DNA of 64,000 nt from Neorhizobium galegae bv. orientalis str. HAMBI 540 (GTDB lineage: Bacteria; Pseudomonadota; Alphaproteobacteria; Rhizobiales; Rhizobiaceae), in contig NZ_HG938353.1 in the NCBI RefSeq assembly GCF_000731315.1, positions 1,612,001 to 1,676,000 of the forward strand. Reading direction: 5' to 3'. The position numbers and the translations under genes are program-made. The notes under the pieces were generated by a model. It was not told the DNA's origin and searched no databases. It saw only the letters and a program-made list of their open reading frames with translations. Positions 1 to 9,356 of this stretch are shown in pieces (within the stretch, counting starts at the first letter, position 1; each line of letters begins with the position of its first letter).

Positions 1-377
1 GGATCGCCCGCCTCAGCTTCGAGCCGGGGCACGAGGTCGGCGGGTACGAAGGGACTGTCGGAAGGGACGGTGAGGAGATGCGTTGCTTCAAGGCTGCGGG
101 CCTGGATGTCGAGCAGGCCGGCGAGCACGCCAGCGAGCGGGCCGATCTGGCCGGGAACCGGGTCCGGCAGCAGGCGCAGACCGAGCGGATTGGGGAACCC
201 CATCGGTGCGTTGAGGGTGATTTCCGAGACCTGGGGTAGGAGCCGCCGTACCACGTGGGCGAGGATCGTGTCGTCGCCGATGGTGAGAAAAGCCTTGTCG
301 GTGCCCATGCGGCTCGATTTGCCGCCGGCAAGGATCAGGCCGGGAGGTTTGCTGGGGGGAGCGGCGGGTGCGGTCAT
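1..377 (-). CDS. mobA: Molybdenum cofactor guanylyltransferase MobA (N-terminal part; cut by window edge)
   Basis: MobA transfers GMP from GTP to molybdopterin, giving the guanine-dinucleotide form of the molybdenum cofactor in the cytoplasm. Reading leftward from the ATG at 377, the protein opens with the nucleotidyltransferase loop LILAGGKSSRMGTDKA, followed by the Rossmann-like pattern typical of MobA, including a VPSDSPF segment in the usual metal-binding place. Only about 125 residues are inside the window; the family is about 200. The start overlaps the stop of the upstream exporter gene as TGATG, so translation is probably coupled. moaA, another step of the same pathway, lies 5 kb away on the same strand but in a separate unit. 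The function is certain from the first motif; the missing C-terminus cannot be judged. Confidence 0.93.
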   Translation of the reverse strand, partial: MTAPAAPPSKPPGLILAGGKSSRMGTDKAFLTIGDDTILAHVVRRLLPQVSEITLNAPMGFPNPLGLRLLPDPVPGQIGPLAGVLAGLLDIQARSLEATHLLTVPSDSPFVPADLVPRLEAEAGD

Positions 378-1654
378 CAGTCGTCGTCCGTTGTCGGAAT
401 CGCGCCTTCGCGGCGGTCGATCTGCCGGACATAGACGGTAGCGACGAGCGCAAGGATGGTCGTAACGCCCATGACGACGAGAAGCGGCATGGCGCCGCCC
501 TCGTCCTTCAGCACCGTTGCGGCAAGGGTCGAAAGTGCGGCACCGCCACCGACGGTGATCGCGCCGCCGAGGCCGGAAGCCGAGCCAGCGAGATGCGGCC
601 GGACGCTGACGATGCCGGCATTCGAGCTTGGAAGGGTGAGGCCGTTGCCGACGCCGGTGAGCGCCAGCGGTGCGAAGAAGGCGAGCGGCCAGGGCGCTTC
701 TGCGGCGAGGAATACGGCGGTGATAAGGACGCCGACCAGGCTGACCAGGCTGCCGGAGATCATCATCGTCATCGTGCCGAAATGGCGGGTGTAGCGGCCC
801 GAAATGAAGTTGCCGATCATGTAGCCGGCCGCGATCAGGAAGAACTGCGCGCCGAGCATTGTAGGCGAGAGATGATAGATCGCCGTGCCGACGAAGGGTG
901 CGCCGCCAAGGAACGAGAAGAACACGCCCGACGAGAAGGTCGAGGTGAACGTATAACCCCAGAATCGGCGTGAGCGAAAAAGATCCGGCCAGCTGCGGAA
1001 CTGGGCGATGAAGCTGGTGGCCGGCAGGTGGTTCGTTTCGCCGAGATCGGTGAAGACGAGCGTCAGGGTCAACAGGCCGAGGCCGAGCATCAAGGCGAAA
1101 TTCGCTTCCCATCCGAACATGTCGTTGAGCGCGCCGCCGATCGTTGGGCTGATCATCGGCACCAGCGACATGCCCATGGTGACGTAGGCGATCATCGAGG
1201 CGGCGCTCTCCATCGGCACCGTGTCGCGGATGATCGCGCGCGGCAGGACGAAACCTGCGACGACCGCCGTCTGCAGCAGCCGGCCGATCATGAACACGGT
1301 GACGTTTGCGGCTACCAGGCAGATCACGGTGCCGACCAGCATGATCAGGATGCTGCCGATCATCACGCGGCGGCGGCCGAAGAGGTCGGAAAGCGGGCCG
1401 AGCACCAGCTGCAGCACGGCGGTGCCGGCGATATAACCGGATACGGCCAGCTGCATGACGGCATAGTCGGTGCCGAAATGGGTCGCCATGGCGGAAAGCG
1501 AAGGCAGGAAGACGTTGAGCGAGAGGGCGGCAAGTCCGGCGCAGACGACGAGCGTCAGGATATGGGGTGGGGTTCGTCTGTCCAGAAATCGGCTTTGCTG
1601 CACGTCGTCTTGTCCTTTCACGCTGCCTTTCGGCTCTTTCGTCAGGCCGGTCAT
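377..1654 (-). CDS. MFS multidrug exporter, Bcr/CflA type
   Basis: A 425-residue inner-membrane proton antiporter of the major facilitator superfamily. About twelve hydrophobic segments are visible. The loop after the second carries motif A, GPLSDLFGRRR, and the overall form matches the Bcr/CflA drug-resistance branch. The reading frame stays open further upstream, but I chose the ATG at 1654 because it overlaps the stop of the upstream DMT gene as TGATG and because the extra upstream residues are arginine/histidine-rich nonsense that merely shadows that gene. The order DMT permease, MFS exporter, mobA with one-base overlaps looks like one operon, although the pairing with mobA has no obvious metabolic sense. 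The substrate cannot be read from sequence. A second, partial exporter of the same kind lies at the right edge of the window. Confidence 0.9.
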   Translation of the reverse strand: MTGLTKEPKGSVKGQDDVQQSRFLDRRTPPHILTLVVCAGLAALSLNVFLPSLSAMATHFGTDYAVMQLAVSGYIAGTAVLQLVLGPLSDLFGRRRVMIGSILIMLVGTVICLVAANVTVFMIGRLLQTAVVAGFVLPRAIIRDTVPMESAASMIAYVTMGMSLVPMISPTIGGALNDMFGWEANFALMLGLGLLTLTLVFTDLGETNHLPATSFIAQFRSWPDLFRSRRFWGYTFTSTFSSGVFFSFLGGAPFVGTAIYHLSPTMLGAQFFLIAAGYMIGNFISGRYTRHFGTMTMMISGSLVSLVGVLITAVFLAAEAPWPLAFFAPLALTGVGNGLTLPSSNAGIVSVRPHLAGSASGLGGAITVGGGAALSTLAATVLKDEGGAMPLLVVMGVTTILALVATVYVRQIDRREGAIPTTDDD

Positions 1655-2559
1655 CAGGCAGGCGGGGCGGCTGCAGCCTTGCCGGTGGTGATGCCCTGCC
1701 GCTTGCGTTCGCGATAGAAGGTGTAAAGGCCGGAACCGATAACGACTGCCGCGCCCACCAGCATATAGGCGTTCGGACGTTCGCCGAAGGCGAAAATGCC
1801 GATGGCCAAAGCCCAGAGCAGGCCGGTATAGCGGAACGGCGCTATGAAGGAGATCTCGCCTGTCCGCATCGATTGGATGACGGCCTGATAACCTGCGAAC
1901 ACCATCACCGAAGCAATTGCCAGATGCCCGAGCGCATAGGTGCTGACCGGCTGCCAGCCGCCCATCGGCACGATCAGGATCGCCCCGAGAATAGTGTTGG
2001 CGAGCGACGTGAAGAGCGTCACCGTCAGCGAAGGAATGTCGGCCTGGATGCGCTTGGTGGTGAGATCGCGGCATGCCGTGCAGCAGCAGGCGATGACGGC
2101 GAGCACCGCTGCCGGCGTAAAGCCTTCCGGACCCGGGCGGATGATGATCAGTACGCCAAGGAAGCCTATGCCGATCGCCGTCCAGCGCCGCCAGCCGACA
2201 GGTTCGCCTAGGAAGAGGGCAGCACCTAACGTCACGGCAAGCGGCAGCGCCTGCATGATCGACGAAATGGCGGCGAATTCGATATGGGCAAGTGCTGAGA
2301 GGAAGGACAGGGTGGCGCCAAGCTCGAACAAGGTGCGCAGCAGCACCAGCGGATGCATGACCGCCTTTGCCGAAAGGGTCACGCCCATGTAGCGCGCCAC
2401 ACAGTAGATCAGCACTGTCGCCATGACGCCGCGCACGGCCACGATCTGGGGGATGCTGAGCTCCGAGGTCACCGACTTGACCAGGGCATCGTTACAGGTG
2501 AAAGCCGCCATGGCGAGCGACATGAACAATGCGCCCCGCGAATTTTCAGACCATGCCAT
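1654..2559 (-). CDS. DMT-superfamily (EamA) permease
   Basis: A 301-residue inner-membrane protein with about ten hydrophobic helices in two EamA repeats, the usual build and length of drug/metabolite transporters such as RhaT/YdcZ-like and S-adenosylmethionine-type carriers. I start it at the ATG at 2559 because GGAGGA lies eight bases upstream; a longer frame to 2658 has no such site and adds a charged, unrelated stretch. The C-terminus is short and basic with an alanine-rich end. It is the first gene of the leftward DMT-MFS-mobA run and diverges from the chemoreceptor. The substrate is unknown; export of metabolites or amino acids is typical of the family. Confidence 0.88.
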   Translation of the reverse strand: MAWSENSRGALFMSLAMAAFTCNDALVKSVTSELSIPQIVAVRGVMATVLIYCVARYMGVTLSAKAVMHPLVLLRTLFELGATLSFLSALAHIEFAAISSIMQALPLAVTLGAALFLGEPVGWRRWTAIGIGFLGVLIIIRPGPEGFTPAAVLAVIACCCTACRDLTTKRIQADIPSLTVTLFTSLANTILGAILIVPMGGWQPVSTYALGHLAIASVMVFAGYQAVIQSMRTGEISFIAPFRYTGLLWALAIGIFAFGERPNAYMLVGAAVVIGSGLYTFYRERKRQGITTGKAAAAPPA

Positions 2560-2836
2560 TTGCGAGATTCCTCCGGTATCCGGTCTCTTAAAGCAACGAC
2601 TTACGCGTCGCCAGCCTGATTGCCTCCCAGGCGGTACTCTTTTGGTTAGCGGGGGCACGTTCCGATATCTGACACTGTGTAATAATATGATTTGTAAGGG
2701 TCCCGAATTAACCGTTGTTCAACCGAATTTGACGATTGTGAAAGCCATTCATTCCCGCATGAAGCTGGGATCGTGCCGTTGCTGTTTCGCGAATGCGCTG
2801 ACGCGAAGCCGCTTCTGGTTTGCAGTTGGGGGAAAA
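2560..2836. promoter_or_regulatory. Divergent intergenic region between DMT permease and chemoreceptor
   Basis: The 277 bases are AT-richer than their surroundings and must hold promoters for both directions. A TTAACCGT element at 2708-2715 differs at one base from the TTAACCAT core reported for rhizobial CtrA. I see no convincing sigma-70 hexamers and no open frame worth calling. Confidence 0.4.
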
Positions 2837-5398
2837 ATGTCTTTCATCGATCGTCTTCTTCAGAGCCGTAGGATCGTCACCAAGGTCCTTCTTTTCGTCA
2901 TCCCGCTGGTCCTTTTGATCGCCGGGGTAGGCCTTGCGGGTTATTATACGGCCAGCATGCTGAACGGTCATATGACGGTGACGCGTGCGACGATCGAGAA
3001 CATCGGCGATTTCGAAAATCTCCAGGCGGTTCTCCAGGAATTCAACGGCAAGCCCGACAATGCGTCGCTCGCAGCCTTGAAGGCGGCCATCGACAAGCAG
3101 GAGAGCGGCGTCCGCGTGCTCGGCGGGCTGCTCGTGACGGCCGGGGACCGCGAGCGCATCGCCGCGGTGACCGGGCTTGCGCCCAAGATGCGCGCCGATA
3201 CGGACGCGCTCTGGAAGATAAAGCAGAGGCGCGACGAAAACGCCGCAGCGCTCGACGACAGCATCGACAATGTCCGCACTGTCGCGACAGGCGTTTCCGA
3301 TCAGGTCGCCAACGTCCGCAAGCAGTTCGAAGGCAAGGAAAAGTTTGCCAAGGGTATGGTGCTGGAAGCCTATGCCTACAAGGCGATCGCCGAACAGATC
3401 GGCGAGCTTCGCAATTCCGTCAAGGAGACCGGTACCGACGACGGCGCGATCAGCACCGCCGACATGTATCTCGGTATTCTGGACAAGACCTTCCAGGAAG
3501 TTCAGGCCTTCCTCACCCCGAACGGTATCAAGCAGCTAAAGCCGATCAATGACGCGATCAGTGCTCTTGCTGCCACCATCAAGGGCAATCAGGACGTTGC
3601 GGAAAAGGCGAAGGCGATACGCGACACCGTCGCCGGCATGGAGAAATTCCAGGCCAAGATGGAGGCGGAAGTCACCAGCAAGGCCGGCAATGCGGCCAGC
3701 CGTTTCGCCAGCATCGAGGGCGAGGTCGCGAGCCTGCGCACGCTTCTCGACCGCAGCGCTGAATCGCTGCGCCTGATCGACGCCATGCAGCTCTACGTCG
3801 AGCGGCTGCGCGCTACCCAGACGGAGGACGCGCGCAAGGTCGTCCTCGACGTTATGGCAAAGCTGAAGGCTGCCAGTGCGGAAGTTTCCGAACTTGCCAG
3901 AAACCCGGCCATGCGCGAGTTCTCGACCACGCTTCAGCCCCGCCTGAAGTCGATCGAGGAGGATACCGCCAAGCTTCTGTCCATTGCCGCCGAATGGAAA
4001 AAGGCACGCGCCGCCGCCGCCGAAACTCTGACGGGCGGCATGGCCGGCCTCAAGAATTTCGTGGCCCAGGCCCAGGAGGTCGGCAAGGAAGACAGCGAGC
4101 GTTCCGCTCAACTGTCGCTGATCGCCATGGTGGTCGGCACGCTGCTTGCCATTGCCGGCGGCCTGATGCTGGTGGAAACGCTGCGCGGCCCGCTGCGTCG
4201 CGTCACCGAAGTGATGAAGCGGTTGGCGGACGGCGATCTCGAGGTCAAGATCGAAGGCCGCGAACGTGGCGACGAAATCGGCGACATGGTTCGCTCGGTC
4301 ACCGTCTTCCGCGATGCGGCCGTCGAAAATGTCCGTCTCGAGCAGGATGCCGCCGCCGCCCGTGAGCTCTCGACCGCCGAGTCCGAGCGCCGCGCCTCCG
4401 AGCGTGCCCGCATCGCCGGCGAACAGCGCCAGGCGCTGACGGCGCTCAACGACATGCTCGGCAAGCTTGCCGAGGGCGACCTCGAGCGCAGTATGGACGA
4501 GAACCTGCCGGAAGACTTCATCGAGATGGCGCGCACCTACAACCAGGCTGTCGAGGCGCTCCGTGCGACGCTCGCCGACGTGCGCTCGACCGCGGAAGAA
4601 ATCGACGGCGGCACCGGCAATCTCGCGGCTTCGGCGGACGATCTTGCCCGCCGCACGGAACAGCAGGCAGCAGCGCTCGAACAGAGTTCGCGTGCATTGC
4701 GCCATCTGAGCGAAATCGTCCGCTCGACTGCCGAAAGCGCCAAGCAGACATCCGTCTCGGTCAACGAGACGGAAGATTTCGCGGTCCGCTCCGGCGAGGT
4801 CGTGTCCCGCGCGGTCGATGCCATGGGCGAGATCAGCCGTTCCTCCGAAAAAATCGCAACGATCATCGGGGTTATTGACGAGATTGCCTTCCAGACCAAC
4901 CTTTTGGCGCTGAATGCCGGCGTCGAGGCAGCCCGTGCCGGCGAGGCGGGTCGCGGCTTTGCCGTCGTCGCCCAGGAAGTCCGCGAACTGGCACAGCGGT
5001 GCGCCGGTGCGGCGCGCGAAATCAAGGGCCTCATCTCGGCAAGCTCGACCCAGGTCAGCAACGGCGTGCATCTCGTCGAGGAGACGGGTACGGCACTCAC
5101 CGAGATCATCACGCACATCACCGATGTCCGTAAACTGGTGTCCCAGATTTCTGCGGCGACCGGCGAGCAGTCGACCGGCATCAACGAAGTCACCAAGGCG
5201 GTTCAGGAGGTCGAGCTGATCACCCAGCGCAATGCGGCGATGGTCGAGGAAAACAACGCCGAGATCCACGGCCTGCGCAGGCGGGTGGAAATGCTGTCGG
5301 AAAAGATCGAGCGCTTCAAGACGCGCGATCCGAACATCAGCTTCCACGCCGGCGCCAACGAACGCCGCTCGGGCTTCCGCCGCAGCGACGCTGCCTGA
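2837..5398 (+). CDS. Methyl-accepting chemotaxis protein
   Basis: An 853-residue transmembrane chemoreceptor feeding CheA/CheW. Order: first membrane helix at about 15-35, a long helical periplasmic sensor at about 36-425, second membrane helix at about 427-447, a HAMP domain ([20 protein letters not shown]), a linker that looks like a second HAMP-like unit, then the cytoplasmic four-helix signalling hairpin with its tip at about 685-710 ([20 protein letters not shown]). The sensor is long and purely helical, with no PAS or Cache motifs, so it may be a helical-bundle type. No C-terminal CheR/CheB pentapeptide is present; the protein ends [10 protein letters not shown] use the ATG at 2837 (purine-rich GGGGGAAAA upstream); the longer open frame to 2423 is antisense to the permease. 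It is a single-gene unit ended by a clear terminator. The ligand is unknown. Confidence 0.93.
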   Translation: MSFIDRLLQSRRIVTKVLLFVIPLVLLIAGVGLAGYYTASMLNGHMTVTRATIENIGDFENLQAVLQEFNGKPDNASLAALKAAIDKQESGVRVLGGLLVTAGDRERIAAVTGLAPKMRADTDALWKIKQRRDENAAALDDSIDNVRTVATGVSDQVANVRKQFEGKEKFAKGMVLEAYAYKAIAEQIGELRNSVKETGTDDGAISTADMYLGILDKTFQEVQAFLTPNGIKQLKPINDAISALAATIKGNQDVAEKAKAIRDTVAGMEKFQAKMEAEVTSKAGNAASRFASIEGEVASLRTLLDRSAESLRLIDAMQLYVERLRATQTEDARKVVLDVMAKLKAASAEVSELARNPAMREFSTTLQPRLKSIEEDTAKLLSIAAEWKKARAAAAETLTGGMAGLKNFVAQAQEVGKEDSERSAQLSLIAMVVGTLLAIAGGLMLVETLRGPLRRVTEVMKRLADGDLEVKIEGRERGDEIGDMVRSVTVFRDAAVENVRLEQDAAAARELSTAESERRASERARIAGEQRQALTALNDMLGKLAEGDLERSMDENLPEDFIEMARTYNQAVEALRATLADVRSTAEEIDGGTGNLAASADDLARRTEQQAAALEQSSRALRHLSEIVRSTAESAKQTSVSVNETEDFAVRSGEVVSRAVDAMGEISRSSEKIATIIGVIDEIAFQTNLLALNAGVEAARAGEAGRGFAVVAQEVRELAQRCAGAAREIKGLISASSTQVSNGVHLVEETGTALTEIITHITDVRKLVSQISAATGEQSTGINEVTKAVQEVELITQRNAAMVEENNAEIHGLRRRVEMLSEKIERFKTRDPNISFHAGANERRSGFRRSDAA

Positions 5399-5421
5399 GG
5401 GTTCTCCTCATATGCTTCAAG

Positions 5422-5451
5422 AGCCGGGACGAGAGTTCCGGCTTTTTTTTT
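5422..5451 (+). terminator. Rho-independent terminator of the chemoreceptor gene
   Basis: AGCCGG at 5422-5427 pairs with CCGGCT at 5437-5442 across a ten-base loop, followed by nine T at 5443-5451. It lies 24 bases after the stop codon. Confidence 0.88.
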
Positions 5452-5504
5452 GGGCGGCAGGAAAGGGGTGGTTTGAGGCCCTGAAGGCCAAGCCGGCGGG
5501 TAAA

Positions 5505-6554
5505 TCAGCCGCCGGTGACACTCATGTGGCGGGCGACGGCGGGGCGTTTGTGGGTACGGTCGATGATGAAATCGTGGCCCTTGGGCTTGCGGGTGATCGC
5601 TTCGTCGATCGCGGCCGACAGGTAGCCGTCGTTCTCGGAGGCCCGCAGCGCCGTGCGCAGGTCGGCCGCATCGTTCTGGCCGAGGCACATGTAGAGTGTG
5701 CCGGTGCAGGTGAGGCGCACGCGGTTGCAGCTTTCGCAGAAATTATGGGTCATCGGCGTGATGAACCCTAAGCGTCCGCCGGTTTCCTGGACTTCGACAT
5801 AGCGGGCAGGGCCACCTGTCTTGTAGGGGATTTCGGTCAGCGTGAACTGTTCTTCGAGATCGGCGCGCAACTTTGACAGCGGCAGATACTGGTCGGTGCG
5901 ATCCTCGTCGATCTCGCCCATCGGCATGGTCTCGATCACCGTCATGTCCATGCCGCGGCCATGCGCGAAACGTAGCATGTCGGCGATCTCGAATTCGTTG
6001 AAATCCTTCAGCGCCACGGCATTCAGCTTGATCTTCAGCCCGGCCTTCTGGGCGGCGTCAATGCCTTCCATGACTTTGTGGTAATCGCCCCAGCGGGTGA
6101 TCGCCTTGAATTTTTCCGGGTTCAGCGTGTCGAGCGAAACATTGATGCGGCGCACGCCGCTGTCGTAAAGTTCGTCGGCGTATTTTGCCAGCTGTGATCC
6201 ATTGGTCGTCAGCGTCAGTTCGTCGAGAGTGCCGGCCTTGACGTGCTGGCCGAGTTCACGCACTAGGAACATGATGTTCTTGCGCACCAGCGGCTCGCCG
6301 CCCGTGAGGCGGATCTTGCGGACGCCCTTGGAAATGAAGGCGGAACAGAGCCGGTTGAGCTCTTCCAGCGTCAGCAGGTCCTTTTTCGGCAGGAAGGTCA
6401 TGTTTTCCGCCATGCAATAGGTGCAGCGGAAATCGCAGCGGTCGGTGACCGAGACACGTAGATAGGTGACCGCGCGGCCGAACGGATCGATCATTGGCGC
6501 CTTGTCGGCGATGATCGGCGCTGCGCCTCCGACCGGTCCTGCGAAACTGTTCAC
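5505..6554 (-). CDS. moaA: GTP 3',8-cyclase MoaA (radical SAM)
   Basis: MoaA rearranges GTP to 3',8-cyclo-7,8-dihydro-GTP, the first step of molybdopterin synthesis. The 349-residue protein has the radical-SAM cluster CDFRCTYC at residues 40-47, the SAM-binding [10 protein letters not shown], and the second, GTP-binding iron-sulfur site as CX2CX13C near residue 272. It ends in the characteristic double glycine (SVTGG), which is needed for the reaction. The start is a GTG at 6554 with AAGGGAG about ten bases upstream; an in-frame ATG 20 codons later (MIDPFGRAV) is the alternative and would still give a full domain. It is transcribed convergently with the chemoreceptor and appears monocistronic. 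Confidence 0.96.
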   Translation of the reverse strand: MNSFAGPVGGAAPIIADKAPMIDPFGRAVTYLRVSVTDRCDFRCTYCMAENMTFLPKKDLLTLEELNRLCSAFISKGVRKIRLTGGEPLVRKNIMFLVRELGQHVKAGTLDELTLTTNGSQLAKYADELYDSGVRRINVSLDTLNPEKFKAITRWGDYHKVMEGIDAAQKAGLKIKLNAVALKDFNEFEIADMLRFAHGRGMDMTVIETMPMGEIDEDRTDQYLPLSKLRADLEEQFTLTEIPYKTGGPARYVEVQETGGRLGFITPMTHNFCESCNRVRLTCTGTLYMCLGQNDAADLRTALRASENDGYLSAAIDEAITRKPKGHDFIIDRTHKRPAVARHMSVTGG

Positions 6555-6714
6555 GTGGCATTCTCCCTTACCCCGAAAGTGGGCGTTTCGAGCCGCCGCG
6601 TCAAGTGTACGACATCGATCAGATAGGACGATGATGGACGCAAAACAGCTTGCGGCGAAGCGCCGTAGCTCCTAATCCTCCGCCAGGCATATGACAATCG
6701 GGAGCCTGAAAAGC

Positions 6715-7089
6715 ATGAGCGACATTTGGCCGACGGAACTGCGGGTCTCCAAGGACCGCCACACGCTGAACGTCACCTTTAGCGACGGCGCGGCTTATCC
6801 CTTGTCGGCGGAAACGATGCGTGTGCTGTCGCCTTCGGCGGAAGTGCAGGGTCATGGTCCCGGCCAGCAGGTCACCGTGCCCGGCAAGCGCAATGTCGGC
6901 ATTGCGGCGATCACCCCGGCCGGCAATTACGCCGTGCGGATCCGTTTCGACGACGGCCATGACAGCGGTATCTTCACCTGGCCATATTTGCGGGAACTCG
7001 GCGAGCGCGGCGCCGAGCTGTTTGCCGACTATGAGCGCAATCTGGCCGAAAAGGGTCTGTCGCGCGATCCGCCGCAACGGACGCAGTGA
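6715..7089 (+). CDS. DUF971 domain protein
   Basis: A 124-residue cytosolic protein made of one DUF971 domain, the fold also found at the N-terminus of gamma-butyrobetaine hydroxylase, where it binds zinc. Typical features are PTELRVSKDRHTLNVTF near the start and the closing HDSGIFTWPYLRELG. Stand-alone members are often placed near iron-sulfur or molybdenum cofactor genes, as here next to moaA, but their role is not established. I prefer the ATG at 6715 (GGAG at 6700-6703); an ATG eight codons upstream at 6691 is also possible. Its stop abuts the stop of the convergent MarR gene with no gap. Confidence 0.82.
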   Translation: MSDIWPTELRVSKDRHTLNVTFSDGAAYPLSAETMRVLSPSAEVQGHGPGQQVTVPGKRNVGIAAITPAGNYAVRIRFDDGHDSGIFTWPYLRELGERGAELFADYERNLAEKGLSRDPPQRTQ

Positions 7090-7569
7090 TCACACCGGTT
7101 CGCGGCTGTCCTCACGGACCTCCGACTGCAGGGTAACGATCAGCCGCTCCATCGATTCGGCCATCGCCATGCATTGATCCAGCGGCTCGGAGGAGAGCGT
7201 ACGCTCGATCAGTGCCGTCTGGATGCCCATCGCAGCTTCCGTCACCGCGCGGCCCTCCTCCGTCAGGTAGAGGCGCAGGACGCGCTTGTCCTTGCTATCG
7301 CCGCGTCGCTCGATCAGCCCGCGCTTTTCCATCTGCGGCAGCGCCATGCTCATGTTGGAGCGTCCGACCAGAAGCTTGTGGGCAAGCTCCTGCTGCGAAA
7401 TCCCTTCGAACCGATAGAGATTGATCAGGATATCGAGATGCGGCGGCTTGATGTCGAGTTCGGCGAGCTCGCGGGTCAGCACGGTTTGCATCAACTGGCA
7501 GGCGCGGGCGACGGCAATCCAACTGCGAAAACGCGGATGATCCCAGGGAAGGGATTGTTTTTTGTTCAT
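7090..7569 (-). CDS. MarR-family transcriptional regulator
   Basis: A 159-residue winged-helix regulator. The recognition region reads GISQQELAHKLLVGRSNMS, followed by the wing with the family DxR pattern (SKDKRVLRLYLTEEG), and long helices at both ends for dimerisation. MarR proteins usually repress themselves and a divergent neighbour and release DNA on binding a small phenolic or an oxidant. That fits the layout here: it diverges from the alpha/beta hydrolase over only 47 bases, and that gap holds a perfect 16-base palindrome. The inducer is unknown. The protein has a single cysteine near residue 24 and none in the wing, so thiol switching of the OhrR type has no clear support. Confidence 0.92.
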   Translation of the reverse strand: MNKKQSLPWDHPRFRSWIAVARACQLMQTVLTRELAELDIKPPHLDILINLYRFEGISQQELAHKLLVGRSNMSMALPQMEKRGLIERRGDSKDKRVLRLYLTEEGRAVTEAAMGIQTALIERTLSSEPLDQCMAMAESMERLIVTLQSEVREDSREPV

Positions 7570-7582
7570 CGTTGTACTTTAT

Positions 7583-7598
7583 TGTTCAATATTGAACA
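7583..7598. promoter_or_regulatory. Perfect palindrome, predicted MarR operator
   Basis: TGTTCAATATTGAACA is a perfect 16-base inverted repeat, centred between 7590 and 7591. It lies 13 bases from the regulator's start codon and 18 bases from the hydrolase start codon, so binding would cover the start region of both transcripts. Length and AT-rich centre match known MarR operators. The assignment to this regulator is inference from position. Confidence 0.8.
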
Positions 7599-7616
7599 TT
7601 ATCGGGTTTTCTCACT

Positions 7617-8558
7617 ATGTCATCCTTTGCACTCAAGGTCACCCGTTTCGCGTTTGCCGTCCCGGGACGGCTTTTCCCCGATACCGCGGCCAAGCTCGCC
7701 TTTCGGCTCTTCTGCCTGACACCCTCGCGCCGTCCGAGAGGCGGCAAGGCTCTGGCGATGGAGAACGAGGGACGCGAACGGCTGGCGGCCACCCAGAAAA
7801 TCCCGCTCACTGTCGGAAAATCGACGGTGATGGCCTATCGCTTCAACGGCGACGGCAAGCCCGGCCGGCCCCGTTATCTTGTCGTGCACGGCTGGGGTTC
7901 CAATGCCGCCTATATCGCCGCCCTGCCGGCGGGATTGGCCGAAAACGGCGCCGAGGTGGTGGTGCTCGATTTTCCTGGTCACGGGCTTTCCAGCGGCCGC
8001 AGCCTCAACATGCGACAGGCCGTCGAGGCGATCGTTGCGGCGGAGAAGCGGTTTGGCCATTTCGATGCGGCGGTCGGTCATTCGTTCGGCGGTGCGAGCA
8101 TGATGCTCGCCGCCGGCGGGGTGATGAAGGAAGTCGGCTCGATCTCCCCGTCGAAACTGGTCGTCATCGGCGCGCCGAGCCATATCCATTGGCTGTTCGA
8201 CGATTTTTCGCGGATGGTCGGTCTGCCGCCGCGCGTCAAGGCGCAACTGATGCGGCGGGCGGAGGATGTGGCCGGCGCCTCCCTCGACGACTTCGATACG
8301 GTTGCGAGCGCCGCGCGGCTCGGCACGCCTCTGCTGGTCGTGCATGCCGAGGAGGACAAGGAGGTTGCCGCCGACCATGCCCGCCGCTTCGAAGGGCTTG
8401 CCACGGCACGGCTCGAATGGGCGAACGGGCTCGGACATCGCCGCATTGTCAGCGATCGCGGGGTGATCGAGACCATCGCAGCCTTCCTGACGGGCGATGG
8501 CCGGCCGTTGCGCGAAACCTCCATCATCGAGAAGCCCGGTAACGACGCCGCTGCTTGA
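7617..8558 (+). CDS. Alpha/beta hydrolase
   Basis: A 313-residue serine hydrolase of the alpha/beta fold. The oxyanion region is VVHGWGSNA, the nucleophile elbow is GHSFGG (serine at about residue 155), an acid is available in HAEEDKEV at about 246, and the histidine in GLGHRRI at about 272 completes the triad. The first 45 residues form a basic, partly hydrophobic leader resembling a membrane-association helix rather than a cleavable signal. Its start is only 18 bases from the palindromic operator it shares with the divergent MarR gene, so it is probably the regulator's main target. There is almost no Shine-Dalgarno sequence. The substrate is unknown; esters or lactones of aromatic compounds would fit MarR control. 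Confidence 0.88.
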   Translation: MSSFALKVTRFAFAVPGRLFPDTAAKLAFRLFCLTPSRRPRGGKALAMENEGRERLAATQKIPLTVGKSTVMAYRFNGDGKPGRPRYLVVHGWGSNAAYIAALPAGLAENGAEVVVLDFPGHGLSSGRSLNMRQAVEAIVAAEKRFGHFDAAVGHSFGGASMMLAAGGVMKEVGSISPSKLVVIGAPSHIHWLFDDFSRMVGLPPRVKAQLMRRAEDVAGASLDDFDTVASAARLGTPLLVVHAEEDKEVAADHARRFEGLATARLEWANGLGHRRIVSDRGVIETIAAFLTGDGRPLRETSIIEKPGNDAAA

Positions 8559-8626
8559 TCCACAGGGAGTGTCATCCTACTGTCGCCCGCGCGGGCTAAG
8601 GCCCGCTGACACCGAAGGGGCGAGCC

Positions 8627-9235
8627 ATGACCATCATCACATCCGTCGAGGAACTGAAGGCGATCTATGACGGCGTCTCGGAAGCTTCGCTCGCCAAGGT
8701 GACGAAGACGCTGACCACGGAATACCGGCAGATCATCGAGGCTTCGCCCTTTGTCGCCTTCTCAACCGTGGGGCCGGAAGGGCTCGACTGCTCTCCGCGC
8801 GGCGATCTTGGCGGGGCGGTGCGTATCCAGGACGATGCAACCCTGCTTCTGCCCGACTGGCGCGGCAACAACCGCATCGATTCGCTGATCAACATCGTGC
8901 GCGACCCGCGCGTGGCGTTGATGTTTCTCGTCCCCGGCTCGAACACGGCGATGCGCGTCAACGGCCGCGCCGTGATCTCGGTGGAGCCTGCGCTGCTCGA
9001 AAGCTTCGAGATGGACGGCCGGCATCCGCGCAGCGTCACGATCATCACCATAAACGAGGTCTATTTCCAGTGCGCCCGGGCTCTGATGCGCGCCGAACTC
9101 TGGAACCCGGAGCATTTCGTCGACCCGAAGAGCCTGCCGACGCCCGGAACGCTCCTGAAGGCGGCCAAGGCGGATTTCGACAAGGATACCTACGACCGCG
9201 AATGGCCGGAGCGTGCCGCCAAGACGATGTGGTAG
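8627..9235 (+). CDS. PPOX-fold FMN-dependent protein (DR_2398-like)
   Basis: A 202-residue split-barrel flavoprotein of the pyridoxamine-5'-phosphate-oxidase superfamily. The FMN-binding elements are visible as FVAFSTVGPEGLDCSPRGD, LLPDWRGNNRIDSLINI and VNGRAVIS, and the C-terminal part (ECARALMRAELW-like: VYFQCARALMRAELW) matches the probable FMN-dependent subfamily named after DR_2398. True PdxH residues for the phosphate of the substrate are not recognisable, so this is unlikely to make pyridoxal phosphate; reduction of an unknown small molecule or F420/FMN-type chemistry is more likely. It follows the hydrolase by 68 bases on the same strand and may be cotranscribed. The short gap holds a GC-rich inverted repeat (8591-8606) without a T-run. 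Confidence 0.85.
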   Translation: MTIITSVEELKAIYDGVSEASLAKVTKTLTTEYRQIIEASPFVAFSTVGPEGLDCSPRGDLGGAVRIQDDATLLLPDWRGNNRIDSLINIVRDPRVALMFLVPGSNTAMRVNGRAVISVEPALLESFEMDGRHPRSVTIITINEVYFQCARALMRAELWNPEHFVDPKSLPTPGTLLKAAKADFDKDTYDREWPERAAKTMW

Positions 9236-9356
9236 ATACCGCGCCAGCGTTTTCTTCGTGAAGAAGACGTCCATCGTCGGTGTCCTCATGGACATTTTCA
9301 GCGGTCGAGGCAACAATCGAATCGACCCGCCATAGGGGACGGGCACGGGGGACTTT

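Noticed and set aside
1..2559. Molybdate-related role for the DMT and MFS transporters because of mobA
   Set aside because: No molybdate-binding or ABC components; families are drug/metabolite exporters, so operon position alone is insufficient.
2708..2971. 87-residue minus-strand frame before the chemoreceptor
   Set aside because: Overlaps the receptor's first transmembrane codons antisense; no start site.
3536..5347. 603-residue minus-strand frame opposite the chemoreceptor
   Set aside because: Antisense shadow of a fully recognisable MCP.
8585..8606. GC-rich inverted repeat between hydrolase and PPOX genes considered as a terminator
   Set aside because: No T-run on either strand; mentioned only as a possible weak structure.
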